From Rhodocyclaceae bacterium (GTDB lineage Bacteria > Pseudomonadota > Gammaproteobacteria > Burkholderiales > Rhodocyclaceae): a stretch of DNA of 64,000 nucleotides. The stretch spans positions 1-64,000 of the forward strand of contig NKXK01000034.1 of NCBI GenBank assembly GCA_004379165.1. Direction: 5' to 3'. The position numbers and the translations under genes are program-made. Positions 8,187 to 17,161 of the stretch are shown here, piece by piece; the first letter of the stretch is position 1; each line of letters starts with the position of its first letter. Under the pieces are notes generated by a model. It saw only the letters and a list, made by a program, of their open reading frames with translations. It was not told the origin of the DNA and ran no database searches.

Positions 8187-9467
8187 TCAGAAGAAATATT
8201 GCACGCCGGCGGCGATCCCGGTTGCGTTGTCGCCCGGATTGATCGTGTAATAGCCGTAGGCGGCGGTGCCCGAAGCGGCGATGGCCGAACCAGGGTAGTT
8301 GATATGCCGGGACAGCGCCAGATAGGCCTTGAACTGCTGGTTGATGGTTTCGATCCAGGTCGCCGAGAACACCCGGCCGCGGTTATTGATCAGAGCCTGT
8401 GGCGAGTAGCCCTCGCCATAGACCAGACGCAACTGACCGCTGCCCGTTGCGTCGATGCGGGTGCCGGCAAACCAGCTGCGCCAGTCGCTGTCCGCACCGA
8501 GATCCGGGCGGTAGGCGATTTCCGACAGACCGCCCATGAGTTGGACGCGCCCCAGTTTGTAGCTGGTGCCGGAGAAGAGGTAGCGCGCGCTGCGGTCGAG
8601 TGCCGTGGTGTGATCGTCGTACAGATAGCCGGCCCCAATGGCCAGCGGGCCGCGGCTGAAATCAAGCGACAGGCCATAGGCGTTGTGCCGAGTGGCACCG
8701 GTCTGGCCGCCGAGTGCGGTCAGCGCACTGGCTTTCAGGCCACCGAGATCGGGCGTGGCATAGATCAACGCGTTGTCGTAGCGTGTTGGCCCCGGCGGCA
8801 CGTTGCCATCGTTGGTCGGCGAGCCATAGCCGTTTTCCAGCGCGTCGTAACCAATCAGCTGCAAGAAATACGGCGAATACTGCCGGCCAACCGTCAGCCG
8901 GCCAAGACGGCCTTCGATGCCGACATAGGCCTGACGGCCGAACAGGCGGGTATTGCCGCCACTGCTCTGGCCAATACGCCCATTGTTGATGAAATAGCCG
9001 GCCTCCAGCTGGTAAATGGCCTGAACGCCCGGGGTCAGCTCGCGCCCGCCTTTGACGCCAACGCGGCTACCGGTGTAGCCGCCGGACTCAAGCGACAGTC
9101 GCGATCCGCTAGAACCGCCGGTGCCGTAATCGAGGAAGACATCGACACGGCCGTAGAAGCTGGCGAGCTTCGGATCAATGCCGGGGATTGTTCCAGTGCT
9201 GGCCGGAGGGCTTGCCGATGGCGCATTCTGGGTGGCGCCGGGAGCGGCAGCGACCGTCGATGCCTGAGGGGTTGCCGGCGCTGGTGCGGCGGTCGGTAAC
9301 GCCTGTTGTCGCTCCAGTTGTTCGATGCGTGCCTGCTGTTGCTGCAGGCGTTGCTGCATTTCCATCAACATCGTCCGCATTTCTTCCAGTTCGCCGGCGT
9401 GGCCTGGATTGGCCTGGAATGCGATCAATACGCCAATAGGGGCGGTAGTGAGTACCAACCTCGGCAT
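8187..9467 (-). CDS. Gram-negative porin with coiled-coil N-terminus
   Basis: 426 residues. The ATG at 9467 is preceded by GGGAGGGG and gives a signal peptide (MPRLVLTTAPIGVLIAFQ... GHA). A heptad-like stretch follows (EEMRTMLMEMQQRLQQQQ, about residues 27-55), then a Pro/Ala-rich linker (about 57-90). The 16-strand OmpC/OmpF-like barrel begins near SFYGRVDVFLDYG and ends in Phe (GVQYFF), as outer-membrane barrels do. The coiled coil plus linker resembles porins whose N-terminus reaches into the periplasm toward peptidoglycan. It forms passive channels; substrate preference cannot be told. Confidence 0.88.
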   Translation of the reverse strand: MPRLVLTTAPIGVLIAFQANPGHAGELEEMRTMLMEMQQRLQQQQARIEQLERQQALPTAAPAPATPQASTVAAAPGATQNAPSASPPASTGTIPGIDPKLASFYGRVDVFLDYGTGGSSGSRLSLESGGYTGSRVGVKGGRELTPGVQAIYQLEAGYFINNGRIGQSSGGNTRLFGRQAYVGIEGRLGRLTVGRQYSPYFLQLIGYDALENGYGSPTNDGNVPPGPTRYDNALIYATPDLGGLKASALTALGGQTGATRHNAYGLSLDFSRGPLAIGAGYLYDDHTTALDRSARYLFSGTSYKLGRVQLMGGLSEIAYRPDLGADSDWRSWFAGTRIDATGSGQLRLVYGEGYSPQALINNRGRVFSATWIETINQQFKAYLALSRHINYPGSAIAASGTAAYGYYTINPGDNATGIAAGVQYFF

Positions 9468-9503
9468 CGTCCCCTCCCGCGGGCCGGCCGACACGCCAGC
9501 AGA

Positions 9504-12050
9504 TTACCCGGCGGCGTCGGCGGTGGATTTTTTGGTCGTCGCTTTCTTCTTCGCCGGCGCCTTTTTCTCGAATTCGAAGCCGACCTTGCCGTCCTGAGCG
9601 ACCAGATAGGCCGAGAACTTGCGCCGGGTACGGTTCGACACGAATTCCTTGAGCAGATCGGTCTTGCCGTCGGCCAGCAGTTTCTTCATCTGCACGCTGT
9701 CGATGGGCTGTTGCAGAATGATCTTGCCGGAGCGGAAGTCGCAGCTCTTGTCGGCGCCCACGGACTTTTCGCAGACGTAGGAGGTGCCGTGCTCATAGAC
9801 ATTGCTGGCGCACTTCGGGCATTTGCCTAGGCTTTCCTGGCCGGAGAAATCGACCGGTTCGGCGTTGGCCTCGTCCGCACGGTCCTGACCGAAATCGAAT
9901 TCCGGCTGCAGGTCGTCGTTGAGACGGATACTGGCGGCAAAGCTGCGACCCATCTTGTTGCGGAATCCGGTCAGCGGGCCGACCTGGCGTTCGGTGAGCA
10001 GGGTTTCGATCTCGGCCGGTTCGTACTGGCGGCCGGCGACGATTTTCCACAGCGCGTAATCGCAGGCGCCGCACTGGAATTTCTTGTAGGTTTCGCGGAT
10101 CTGGCCGCCACACTTCGGGCACGGGGCTGCCAGCACGCCGAAATCGCCGGGAATGGTGTCGGCCTCATATTGCTTGGCGCGTTCGACCATGTGGCGGGTC
10201 ATTTCGGCGATTTCGCGCATGAATTCGGCGCGGGTGAACTCGCCCTTTTCTATGCGGCCGAGTTTCCATTCCCAATCGCCGGTCAATTCGGGCTGCGTCA
10301 GTTCGGTGACGCCGAGGCCATTGAGCAGGGTCATCAGCGTGAAGGCCTTGGCCGTGGGGATCAACTCGCGGCCTTCGCGGTGCATGTATTGCTCGCCGAT
10401 CAGGTTTTCGATGATCTGTGCCCGCGTCGCTGGTGTGCCGAGCCCGCGGCCGGCCATCGCCGCCTTGAGTTCCTCGTCGTCGACCATCTTGCCGGCGCCC
10501 TCCATGGCGGAAAGCAGGGTGGCTTCCGAATAGCGCGGTGGTGGCTTGGTTTCGTTGGCCTTGACCGTGACTTCTTCGGCCAGCACCTTTTCATCCTTGG
10601 CGACAGCGACCAGATTGCCTTCGTCGCCGGCCTGGCCTTCCTTGCCATGCACGGCCATCCAGCCGGGACTGACCAGCACCTTGCCCTCTGTCTTGAAGGG
10701 ATGGCCTTCGACGCGGGTGATGCGGGTGGTGACCAGGAACTCGGCGGCCGGGAAGAAAACGGAGAGGAAGCGGCGGACGACGAAGTCGTAGAGCTTCTGT
10801 TCCATTTCGTTCAGGTTTTTGGGCCCCTGCGGCGTTGGGATGATCGCGAAGTGGTCGCTGATCTTGGCGTTATTGAAAATGCGCTTGTTCGGCAGCACCC
10901 AGTTGCGGGCGAGAATCTGGTGTGCAAAGGGTGAATAACGGGCAAGCAGGACCTCGTCGTGTCCCTTGCCAGCACCTTCGCCGGTCAGCACCGTCAGCGT
11001 TTCCTTGACCGTGGCGACGTAATCTTCGGGCAGGCAGCGAGAGTCGGTACGCGGGTAGGTGAGAACCTTGTGCTTTTCGTACAAGGCTTGCGCCAGCGAC
11101 AATGTCGTCTTTGCAGAAAATCCAAAGCGAGCGTTCGCTTCGCGCTGAAGGCTTGTCAAATCGAAGAGTAGCGGGGAGAGACGGGTTTCCGGTTTTGCCT
11201 CTTCGGTCACAGTACCTAGCTTGCCGAGCGTCGCGGCACGCAGGGCATCGGCCTTTCTCTGTTCCCAGATGCGGTCGGCACGGGCGTGTTCGTCGCGGGT
11301 CTGGTCGTTACCATCCTTGCCTTTAAAACCTTCGTCAAACCATTTGCCGGTGTAGGTGCCGGCGCGGGTCTTGAATTCGGCCTCGACCTCCCAGTACGAA
11401 CGGGCCTTGAAGTCTCGGATCTTGCGCTCACGCTCGACGACGATGGCCAGCGTCGGTGTCTGCACACGACCGACGGTGGTCAGGTGGAAACCGCCGGTCT
11501 TCGAGTTGAAGGCGGTCATCGCCCGCGTGCCGTTGATGCCAACCAGCCAGTCGGATTCGGAACGGCAGGTCGCGGCATCGGCCAGACCCTGCATTTCATG
11601 GCCCTGGCGCAAATGCGCAAAGCCATCACGGATGGCCCCGGGAGTCATCGACTGCAGCCACAGGCGCTGCACCGGCTTGCCGGACTTGGCTGCCTGGGCG
11701 ATGTAATTGAAGATCAACTCCCCTTCGCGCCCCGCGTCACAGGCATTGACCAGACCGACGACGTCCTTGCGCTTGATCAGCTTGTTCAGCAGCTTGAGTC
11801 GGGATTCGGTCTTTTCGATCGGCTTCAGCGCAAAGTGCGGCGGAATGACCGGCAAATGGGCAAAAGACCATTTGCCGCGTTTGACTTCGAATTCTTCCGG
11901 GCAGGCCAGTTCGAGCAGATGGCCGACAGCTGACGACAACACATAGTGTTCGCTCTCGAAGTAGTCGTCGTGCTTGGTGAACCCGCCGAGTGCCTTGGCG
12001 ATGTCGCTGGCTACGGAGGGTTTTTCGGCGATGATCAGCTTTTTTGTCAT
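9504..12050 (-). CDS. topB: DNA topoisomerase III
   Basis: 848 residues, type IA topoisomerase. The TOPRIM domain has AEKPS (about 8-12) and DAGREGELIF (105-114). The active-site tyrosine is Tyr332 in LTYPRTDSRCLP. Two C-terminal Cys4 zinc ribbons follow (starting CPKCGG and CPKCAS), then a Lys/Ala-rich basic tail (KKAPAKKKATTKKS) that probably binds DNA. TopB decatenates replication and recombination intermediates in the cytoplasm. It lies downstream of dprA on the same strand with a 78-base gap holding nothing recognisable. Confidence 0.92.
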   Translation of the reverse strand: MTKKLIIAEKPSVASDIAKALGGFTKHDDYFESEHYVLSSAVGHLLELACPEEFEVKRGKWSFAHLPVIPPHFALKPIEKTESRLKLLNKLIKRKDVVGLVNACDAGREGELIFNYIAQAAKSGKPVQRLWLQSMTPGAIRDGFAHLRQGHEMQGLADAATCRSESDWLVGINGTRAMTAFNSKTGGFHLTTVGRVQTPTLAIVVERERKIRDFKARSYWEVEAEFKTRAGTYTGKWFDEGFKGKDGNDQTRDEHARADRIWEQRKADALRAATLGKLGTVTEEAKPETRLSPLLFDLTSLQREANARFGFSAKTTLSLAQALYEKHKVLTYPRTDSRCLPEDYVATVKETLTVLTGEGAGKGHDEVLLARYSPFAHQILARNWVLPNKRIFNNAKISDHFAIIPTPQGPKNLNEMEQKLYDFVVRRFLSVFFPAAEFLVTTRITRVEGHPFKTEGKVLVSPGWMAVHGKEGQAGDEGNLVAVAKDEKVLAEEVTVKANETKPPPRYSEATLLSAMEGAGKMVDDEELKAAMAGRGLGTPATRAQIIENLIGEQYMHREGRELIPTAKAFTLMTLLNGLGVTELTQPELTGDWEWKLGRIEKGEFTRAEFMREIAEMTRHMVERAKQYEADTIPGDFGVLAAPCPKCGGQIRETYKKFQCGACDYALWKIVAGRQYEPAEIETLLTERQVGPLTGFRNKMGRSFAASIRLNDDLQPEFDFGQDRADEANAEPVDFSGQESLGKCPKCASNVYEHGTSYVCEKSVGADKSCDFRSGKIILQQPIDSVQMKKLLADGKTDLLKEFVSNRTRRKFSAYLVAQDGKVGFEFEKKAPAKKKATTKKSTADAAG

Positions 12051-12128
12051 GGGGTTGGCCTGTGGGGGTGCGGGGCATGATAAGTGCGCCCTGCGCGGCT
12101 TGGCAAGTTGTCTACTTGATTTGGGGGC

Positions 12129-13232
12129 TTAAGCGAGCCGCTGATAGCGGTTGCCGGCGAGGCTGACAATCTGCCCCGAGAGTTCGAGGTCGAGCAGTTC
12201 CGGGAGTAGTTGGTCGGCGCCCAGTCCGGTGCGATTGGCAAGTTCATCCAGCGTACAGGGATCGTGACCCAGCGCTTCCAGAATCGGGCTGTTTTCCGGG
12301 TTCACCGCATCCCGAAGGAAGTCTCCTTGGCGGGAAACTTCCGGTGCGGTGGCGGACAGGGGTGGGCTGCCGAGTTCCTCGAGAATGTCGCTGGCGGTTT
12401 CAACCAGTTTGGCGCCCTGTTTGATCAACTGATGACAGCCGCGGGCGACCGGCGAATGAATCGAGCCGGGGATGGCAAAGACTTCGCGTCCCTGCTCGCC
12501 GGCGAGGCGGGCGGTGATCAGCGAGCCGCTTTCCGGAGCGGCTTCGACGACCAGTACGCCCTGTGCCAGCCCGGAAATGATGCGGTTACGGCGCGGAAAG
12601 TTGGCGGCCAATACCGGTGTGCCGAGTGGAAATTCGGAAACGATGGCCCCGCGCTCGGCGATGGCCAGCGCCAGCTCGCGGTTGCGGGCCGGGTAGATGC
12701 GGTCGGCACCGGTGCCGATGATGGCCACAGTGGCGCCGTTGGCGGCCAGCGCGCCGCGATGGGCCGCGGCATCGATCCCCAGTGCCAGACCGCTGATGAT
12801 GCACAGGCCTTGCGCAGCCAGCGCCTTGGCAAAGGCTTCTGCGGTCTGCACCCCCTGTGGCGTAGCATTGCGGCTGCCGACAACGGCCAGCGCACGGCGC
12901 TGCAGCAGGCGCGGGTCACCTTTCACGTACAGCAGGTTCGGCGGATCGGCGATCTGCAGCAAATCCGCCGGGTAGTCAGGGTGATCAAGCGGTAGGATGT
13001 GGTTGCCGGGCTGCTCGGCCCAGGCGAGGGTGTTGTCGATGGCTTCCTGATTATCGGTCTCGAAGAGCAGGTCGGCGCGGCTGGCGGCGACCGCGCGCGT
13101 TGCGACCGGGCCGGCAGCGAAGACGCCCGCCGGTGAACCAAAAGCGGCGAGAAGCTTTCGCTGTGTCTCGCCGCCGATCCCGCGGATCAGGGTCAGCCGC
13201 AGCCAGGCGGCCAGACCGTCATATTCGTTCAT
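12129..13232 (-). CDS. dprA: DNA-processing protein DprA (Smf)
   Basis: 367 residues. A short N-terminal HhH/SAM-like region (WLRLTLIRGIGGETQRKLL) is followed by the Rossmann-like DprA core with VVGSRNATPQG, SGLALGIDAAAHRGAL and IPGSIHSPVARGCHQLI. The end is a winged helix (LDELANRTGLGADQLLPELL). DprA binds incoming single-stranded DNA in natural transformation and loads RecA. It overlaps the LysM gene by four bases. A dispersed TTCACCGCAG-type motif lies at 12291-12309 inside it. With comM at 43.2 kb it hints at natural competence. Confidence 0.92.
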   Translation of the reverse strand: MNEYDGLAAWLRLTLIRGIGGETQRKLLAAFGSPAGVFAAGPVATRAVAASRADLLFETDNQEAIDNTLAWAEQPGNHILPLDHPDYPADLLQIADPPNLLYVKGDPRLLQRRALAVVGSRNATPQGVQTAEAFAKALAAQGLCIISGLALGIDAAAHRGALAANGATVAIIGTGADRIYPARNRELALAIAERGAIVSEFPLGTPVLAANFPRRNRIISGLAQGVLVVEAAPESGSLITARLAGEQGREVFAIPGSIHSPVARGCHQLIKQGAKLVETASDILEELGSPPLSATAPEVSRQGDFLRDAVNPENSPILEALGHDPCTLDELANRTGLGADQLLPELLDLELSGQIVSLAGNRYQRLA

Positions 13233-14248
13233 GGATTGCGGGCGACATCTCCGACGATGACTGACTTCGACGCATCGACCACAAGGGCGTAGGCAACGCG
13301 CTCGAAAACACGGAAGACAAAAGCGAGGGCATAGCGCTCGTCGGGAATCGGCGTCTGTGTGCGGCGGCCGTCACTGTCGATGGCCTGCGACACCCGCTTG
13401 CGATAGAGGGCGACGACGTGGCCGACTTCCAGACCAGCGGCACTGCCGCGGTTCAGTGACACGACAGAATTGGTGCCGCCTTCATTGACGCCGCCGTAGA
13501 TCGACATGATGCGCGCCGTCACTGGCTGTTCCGGACGGTGCGGAGCGTAGGCGATGATATTGGGCGGCGGGGCCGGAAGCAGGCGGTCGCCGCGTGCGAT
13601 TTCTTCCTTTGCCAGCGTGATGCGTATGGCCGCAGGCTCGCCCGGTTTGACGAGGCGGGCATTGCCGAGGAAGAAGGCTTCGTGGGCGATGATTTCGCCG
13701 GTTTCCGGGTCCTTCAGCGGCTTGCCGGGGCGGAAGACATTCCATTTTTCGACACTGGCGTCGGGAATGCCGGTGACAAAGGCTTCGTCACCGGTGCCGA
13801 CCATCATCCGGTCTTCCTGGGTGGCGACAATGCGGGCGAGGCCGTCGTGGGCGCCGGGTTCGATGACCAGTGGCTGCGAGATGAAGGGCTCGATGACATT
13901 GGGCGGAATGCTCGGAATGACCTGCTGCACCGGTTGGCTGTAAACCTTCGGCTGCAGCTTGTCATTGACCGGTTTGGCGATGCGCAGGCGTGGGTCGCCA
14001 CCGGAGGTGTCGAGCAGGATGATGTCGCCGGGGTAGATGCGGTGCGGGTTCTTGATCTCGGCCTTGTTCATCCGCCAGATCTGGGGCCAGCGCCAGGGTT
14101 CCTTGAGAAACTTGCCGGAAATGCCCCACAAGGTATCGCCGGGAACGACAATGTGGCGATCGGGCGGGTTGTCTACCAGTTTCAGCGGCTCGGCGGAGAC
14201 GCAGGCGGCCGTCACGGCCAGGATGAGCGCGGATATAATGCGAACCAT
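13229..14248 (-). CDS. LysM-domain exported protein
   Basis: 339 residues from ATG 14248. A signal peptide (MVRIISALILAVTAACVSA) precedes a LysM peptidoglycan-binding domain (about 33-85; IVVPGDTLWGISGKFL...IYPGDIILL). The roughly 250-residue remainder is conserved with LysM proteins commonly encoded beside dprA in betaproteobacteria. It is probably periplasmic and wall-associated. Its last bases overlap the dprA start (ATGA), and it is divergent from def, so the 142-base gap to def must hold both promoters. The molecular role is not known. Confidence 0.85.
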   Translation of the reverse strand: MVRIISALILAVTAACVSAEPLKLVDNPPDRHIVVPGDTLWGISGKFLKEPWRWPQIWRMNKAEIKNPHRIYPGDIILLDTSGGDPRLRIAKPVNDKLQPKVYSQPVQQVIPSIPPNVIEPFISQPLVIEPGAHDGLARIVATQEDRMMVGTGDEAFVTGIPDASVEKWNVFRPGKPLKDPETGEIIAHEAFFLGNARLVKPGEPAAIRITLAKEEIARGDRLLPAPPPNIIAYAPHRPEQPVTARIMSIYGGVNEGGTNSVVSLNRGSAAGLEVGHVVALYRKRVSQAIDSDGRRTQTPIPDERYALAFVFRVFERVAYALVVDASKSVIVGDVARNP

Positions 14249-14390
14249 AGTCGTAACCTCACGTGCCGGTGGAACGCGCTGGTCGGGTCGTTGTCTGAGC
14301 AGCGTTCGAAACATGCGTCCATTTCTCGGAAATTGCTTTAGATTCTGCACGTAATAACCTAAGCGAGCAAGCTTTTATTCGGTTTTTGAT

Positions 14391-14894
14391 ATGTCACTTC
14401 TACCCATTTTGCGTTTCCCCGATCCCCGTCTGAAAAAGATCGCCGTGCCGGTGCTCAAGATTGATGACAGCATCCGCAAACTGGTCGCCGACATGGCGGA
14501 AACCATGTATGAGGCGCCGGGTATCGGTCTGGCCGCGACGCAGGTCGATGTTCACAAGCAGGTGGTGGTGATCGATACATCCGAAGAAAAGAACGATCTG
14601 CGTGTTTTCATCAATCCGGTCATTGAGCAATGTGCCGGACAGCAGACCGGCGAGGAAGGCTGCCTGTCGGTGCCCGGCATCTACAACAAGGTCGAGCGTG
14701 CCGAGCGGGTCAATGTCCGCTACATGGATCTCGACGGCAAGACGCAGACGCTGCAGGCCGATGGCCTACTCGCCGTCTGCATCCAGCACGAAATGGATCA
14801 TCTCAACGGCAAGGTCTTTGTCGATCACCTGTCGCAACTCAAGCAGACACGCATCCGCAACAAGCTGGCCAAACAGGCACGCGTGACGGCATGA
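14391..14894 (+). CDS. def: Peptide deformylase
   Basis: 167 residues. It removes the formyl group from the N-terminal methionine of nascent proteins and is a Fe2+/Zn2+ hydrolase. The three family motifs are all intact: [17 protein letters not shown] (metal-binding Cys) and [12 protein letters not shown] (metal-binding His pair and catalytic Glu). It overlaps fmt by four bases (ATGA), the classical def-fmt pair. Confidence 0.96.
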   Translation: MSLLPILRFPDPRLKKIAVPVLKIDDSIRKLVADMAETMYEAPGIGLAATQVDVHKQVVVIDTSEEKNDLRVFINPVIEQCAGQQTGEEGCLSVPGIYNKVERAERVNVRYMDLDGKTQTLQADGLLAVCIQHEMDHLNGKVFVDHLSQLKQTRIRNKLAKQARVTA

Positions 14895-15817
14895 AGCTGA
14901 TTTTTGCCGGAACGCCGGCTTTCGCTGCCGAGGCGCTGGCCGCGATCATCGCTGCCGGTCACGAGGTGGCGCTGGTGCTGACGCAACCTGATCGCCCTGC
15001 CGGCCGTGGCATGGCCTTGCAGCCTTCGGCCGTCAAGCAGGTAGCGATGGTCCACGGGATCGAGGTATTTCAGCCGCAGTCCTTGAAGGACGCCGACGCG
15101 CAGTCAAGGGTTGCGGAAGTCGGTGCGGCGGTGATGGTCGTTGCGGCCTATGGCCTGATCCTGCCACAAGCCGTGCTCGACATGCCGCGCTTTGGTTGCC
15201 TCAATATTCATGCATCGCTGTTGCCGCGTTGGCGCGGTGCGGCGCCGATCCAGCGCGCGCTGCTCGCTGGCGATGCCGAGACCGGCGTTTGCATCATGCA
15301 GATGGAAGCCGGGCTCGATACCGGGCCGGTGTTGTTGCGCGAAGCCTTCCCGATTGCTGCGGATGATACGACCAGCAGCCTGCACGACCGACTGGCGACG
15401 CTGGGTGCCCGGCTGATCGTCGAGGCGCTCGCAGCCTTGCCGCTGGCCGCTGAAACGCAGCCGGCCGAGGGCGTGACCTACGCTCACAAAATCGAGAAAG
15501 CGGAAGCGCTGATCGACTGGCGACGCAGCGCCGGCGAGCTCGACCGCCACATTCGCGCTTTCAATCCCTTCCCCGGCGCGCAGGCGCGTTTCGCCGGGCA
15601 GACAGTCAAAATCTGGCAGGCAAGCCCGCTTGCGGTGAACGGTGAATTTGGGCGAATTTTGGCCGTCGACCGCAAGCAGGTGGCGGTTGCCTGTGGCGAG
15701 GGCGCGCTGGCGATTACAGAAATGCAGAAGGCCGGCGGCAAGCGCTTGCCGGTACAGCAGTTTCTGGCCGGACACCCGTTGCAGGCGGGTGACCGCTTCG
15801 ATATCGAACCCGCCTGA
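14891..15817 (+). CDS. fmt: Methionyl-tRNA formyltransferase
   Basis: 308 residues starting at the ATG that overlaps the def stop. It transfers a formyl group from 10-formyl-tetrahydrofolate to initiator Met-tRNA. The N-terminal domain has [12 protein letters not shown] and the catalytic block [17 protein letters not shown] with Asn/His, followed by the Asp-containing [11 protein letters not shown]. The C-terminal OB-like tRNA-binding domain starts around residue 210 ([12 protein letters not shown]). Two inverted copies of the dispersed TTCACCGCAG-type motif face each other at 15630-15674 inside the gene. Confidence 0.96.
   Translation: MKLIFAGTPAFAAEALAAIIAAGHEVALVLTQPDRPAGRGMALQPSAVKQVAMVHGIEVFQPQSLKDADAQSRVAEVGAAVMVVAAYGLILPQAVLDMPRFGCLNIHASLLPRWRGAAPIQRALLAGDAETGVCIMQMEAGLDTGPVLLREAFPIAADDTTSSLHDRLATLGARLIVEALAALPLAAETQPAEGVTYAHKIEKAEALIDWRRSAGELDRHIRAFNPFPGAQARFAGQTVKIWQASPLAVNGEFGRILAVDRKQVAVACGEGALAITEMQKAGGKRLPVQQFLAGHPLQAGDRFDIEPA
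15630..15674. repeat. Inverted pair of the dispersed motif inside fmt
   Basis: TTGCGGTGAACGGTGAATTTG at 15630 is followed two bases later by the reverse-oriented GAATTTTGGCCGTCGACCGCAA (15653-15674). Aligning one arm with the reverse complement of the other gives about 15 matches over 21-22 positions. It lies in the part of fmt that encodes the C-terminal tRNA-binding domain, where inter-species conservation is low. Confidence 0.45.
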
Positions 15818-15835
15818 GCCGGCGGCGGCGAAAAA

Positions 15836-16216
15836 TCAGTCGCCGGGCCGGCCGCGGGTGACGGCCTGAGTGGTTTTCGCTGCCGGATCAAATGCAGCGA
15901 TCACTTCGTCGAACAGGCCGTGGGCCCGCGCGCTGTTGTCACCGCTGTAATTGCAGACATAGACATCAAGGGTGACGCCGCGTAGTTCGGGCCAGGTGTG
16001 GATGGCGAGATGGGATTCGGCCAGTACCACGGTACCGGTCACGCCGGCCGGTTGCCCGTGATCGGTGCTGAAACTGTGGAATAGCTGGCCGACCACGGTG
16101 ACACCGTGCCGGCGGCAGGCACCGACGCAAAAATCGGCCAGCCACTCGGCATCGAGCAGTTGCCGGGGCGGGCAGCGGCAGTCCTTGAGATCGGCAATCA
16201 GGTGGAGACCGTTCAT
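15836..16216 (-). CDS. speD: S-adenosylmethionine decarboxylase proenzyme-like protein
   Basis: 126 residues, the size of the short bacterial/archaeal proenzyme class. It has the self-cleavage site Glu67-Ser68 in LAESHLAIHTWPE, where serinolysis would create the pyruvoyl cofactor. His73 and Cys88 (VYVCNY) match the processing/catalytic positions of the family. Decarboxylated SAM is normally used by spermidine synthase, but no speE is adjacent, so a different aminopropyl acceptor or a distant speE must be assumed. It is convergent with fmt (18-base gap). Confidence 0.85.
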   Translation of the reverse strand: MNGLHLIADLKDCRCPPRQLLDAEWLADFCVGACRRHGVTVVGQLFHSFSTDHGQPAGVTGTVVLAESHLAIHTWPELRGVTLDVYVCNYSGDNSARAHGLFDEVIAAFDPAAKTTQAVTRGRPGD

Positions 16217-16225
16217 GCCTCCATT

Positions 16226-17161
16226 TTATTGCGTTTCACGTGAAACGCGTGGCGCGAGGCTACGCTCGAGTAACCAGCAGAGTCGGAAGCCGGCGTCGAC
16301 CAGTCGCCGGCCGGACACCTTCTGCGCCCGCTGGTGAAATGGCTGGCTGATAATCGGCAGCAGCGTGCCGGTCGTCTCGGGATAGACCACGGTCGCGAGC
16401 AGACGGTGGCTCTCTTCCCGCCACTGCCGGACGCTTCCGAGGGCGGGCGCAGTGTGCTCGGCAAGCAGTCGGGCGATGGCCTCGTCGAGACGTTTGCCTC
16501 GCAGCCAGGGCGGACCGGGCAGGTCATCCCAATAGCGATGCAGGCTGGAAAAGGGCAGCCGCGGATTGAACGGGTCTTCGATGGCAAACTCGGTGCCGCC
16601 ATCATCGTCGGCGTGGCCGACGTGCAGCGGCTGGTGGATGTCGGCGACCAGGTGGCTGATCCAGGGCAAGGCCCAGGCGAGGCGGGGCGTCTCGGTATTG
16701 GCAACCAGTAGCAGGCTGAGTTCGTTGAGGCGCCGTTCCAGCTGGCCGCTGACTACCCGACCGCTGCGGTCAACATCCATATAGTGCCAATTCAGATGCC
16801 GCGCATGGTCGGGCAGACCCGGCACTGGCGGCTTCGGGGTTTCCCGCGCCTCGTCATAGAAGCGCGGGTCGTTGCGGATTTCGTCAGGCCAGATGGCGGC
16901 CTCGGCGAAAATCGCCGCCGGCTCTGAAGATTTCGCCCGTGTCTGCCAGCGTTCGTGATCGGGATGCTGGCGGAGTGTGTTGGCGATCAGTGCCTGCACG
17001 GGGGGTGAGAGCTGTTGCCACGCGATGCCGGCAACCAGACGATGGCCAGCAGCGTTCCAGGCATGGGCCAGGCAGGGCAGGAGCAGCAAGAGGAGGGTCA
17101 GGCAGTGACGGATCGCGGCATTATGCCGCGTGCGATAATCTCCATCTATGCCCAGACCCAC
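16226..17161 (-). CDS. S1/P1-family zinc-dependent nuclease, exported
   Basis: 311 residues. A signal peptide (RHCLTLLLLLLPCLAHA) is followed directly by WNAAGH: in this family the mature protein begins with Trp, whose backbone and the nearby His bind zinc. Further zinc ligands lie in HYMDVD and SHLVADIHQPLHVGHADDDGG. Such enzymes cleave single-stranded DNA/RNA and 3'-nucleotides outside the cytoplasm. The ATG at 17161 overlaps the divergent rsmB start by 14 bases; no better start was found. A parS site sits in its last codons. Confidence 0.88.
   Translation of the reverse strand: MGLGIDGDYRTRHNAAIRHCLTLLLLLLPCLAHAWNAAGHRLVAGIAWQQLSPPVQALIANTLRQHPDHERWQTRAKSSEPAAIFAEAAIWPDEIRNDPRFYDEARETPKPPVPGLPDHARHLNWHYMDVDRSGRVVSGQLERRLNELSLLLVANTETPRLAWALPWISHLVADIHQPLHVGHADDDGGTEFAIEDPFNPRLPFSSLHRYWDDLPGPPWLRGKRLDEAIARLLAEHTAPALGSVRQWREESHRLLATVVYPETTGTLLPIISQPFHQRAQKVSGRRLVDAGFRLCWLLERSLAPRVSRETQ
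16232..16247. other. parS site (ParB-binding palindrome)
   Basis: This is the same 16-mer palindrome as at 8164, CGTTTCACGTGAAACG. It falls on the last codons of the S1/P1 nuclease gene (encoding VSRET), and the nuclease C-terminus can accommodate it. An identical 16-base palindrome twice within 8 kb is very unlikely by chance. Confidence 0.85.

Noticed and set aside
8172-9299. A 375-codon plus-strand frame opposite the porin gene
   Set aside because: It is antisense to a complete porin with signal peptide, strong ribosome binding site and terminal Phe, and begins inside the parS palindrome region.
17148-17161. A start-site error in the S1/P1 nuclease because it overlaps rsmB
   Set aside because: No later ATG/GTG/TTG before the signal peptide core was found, and both N-termini look genuine; a 14-base divergent overlap is acceptable.
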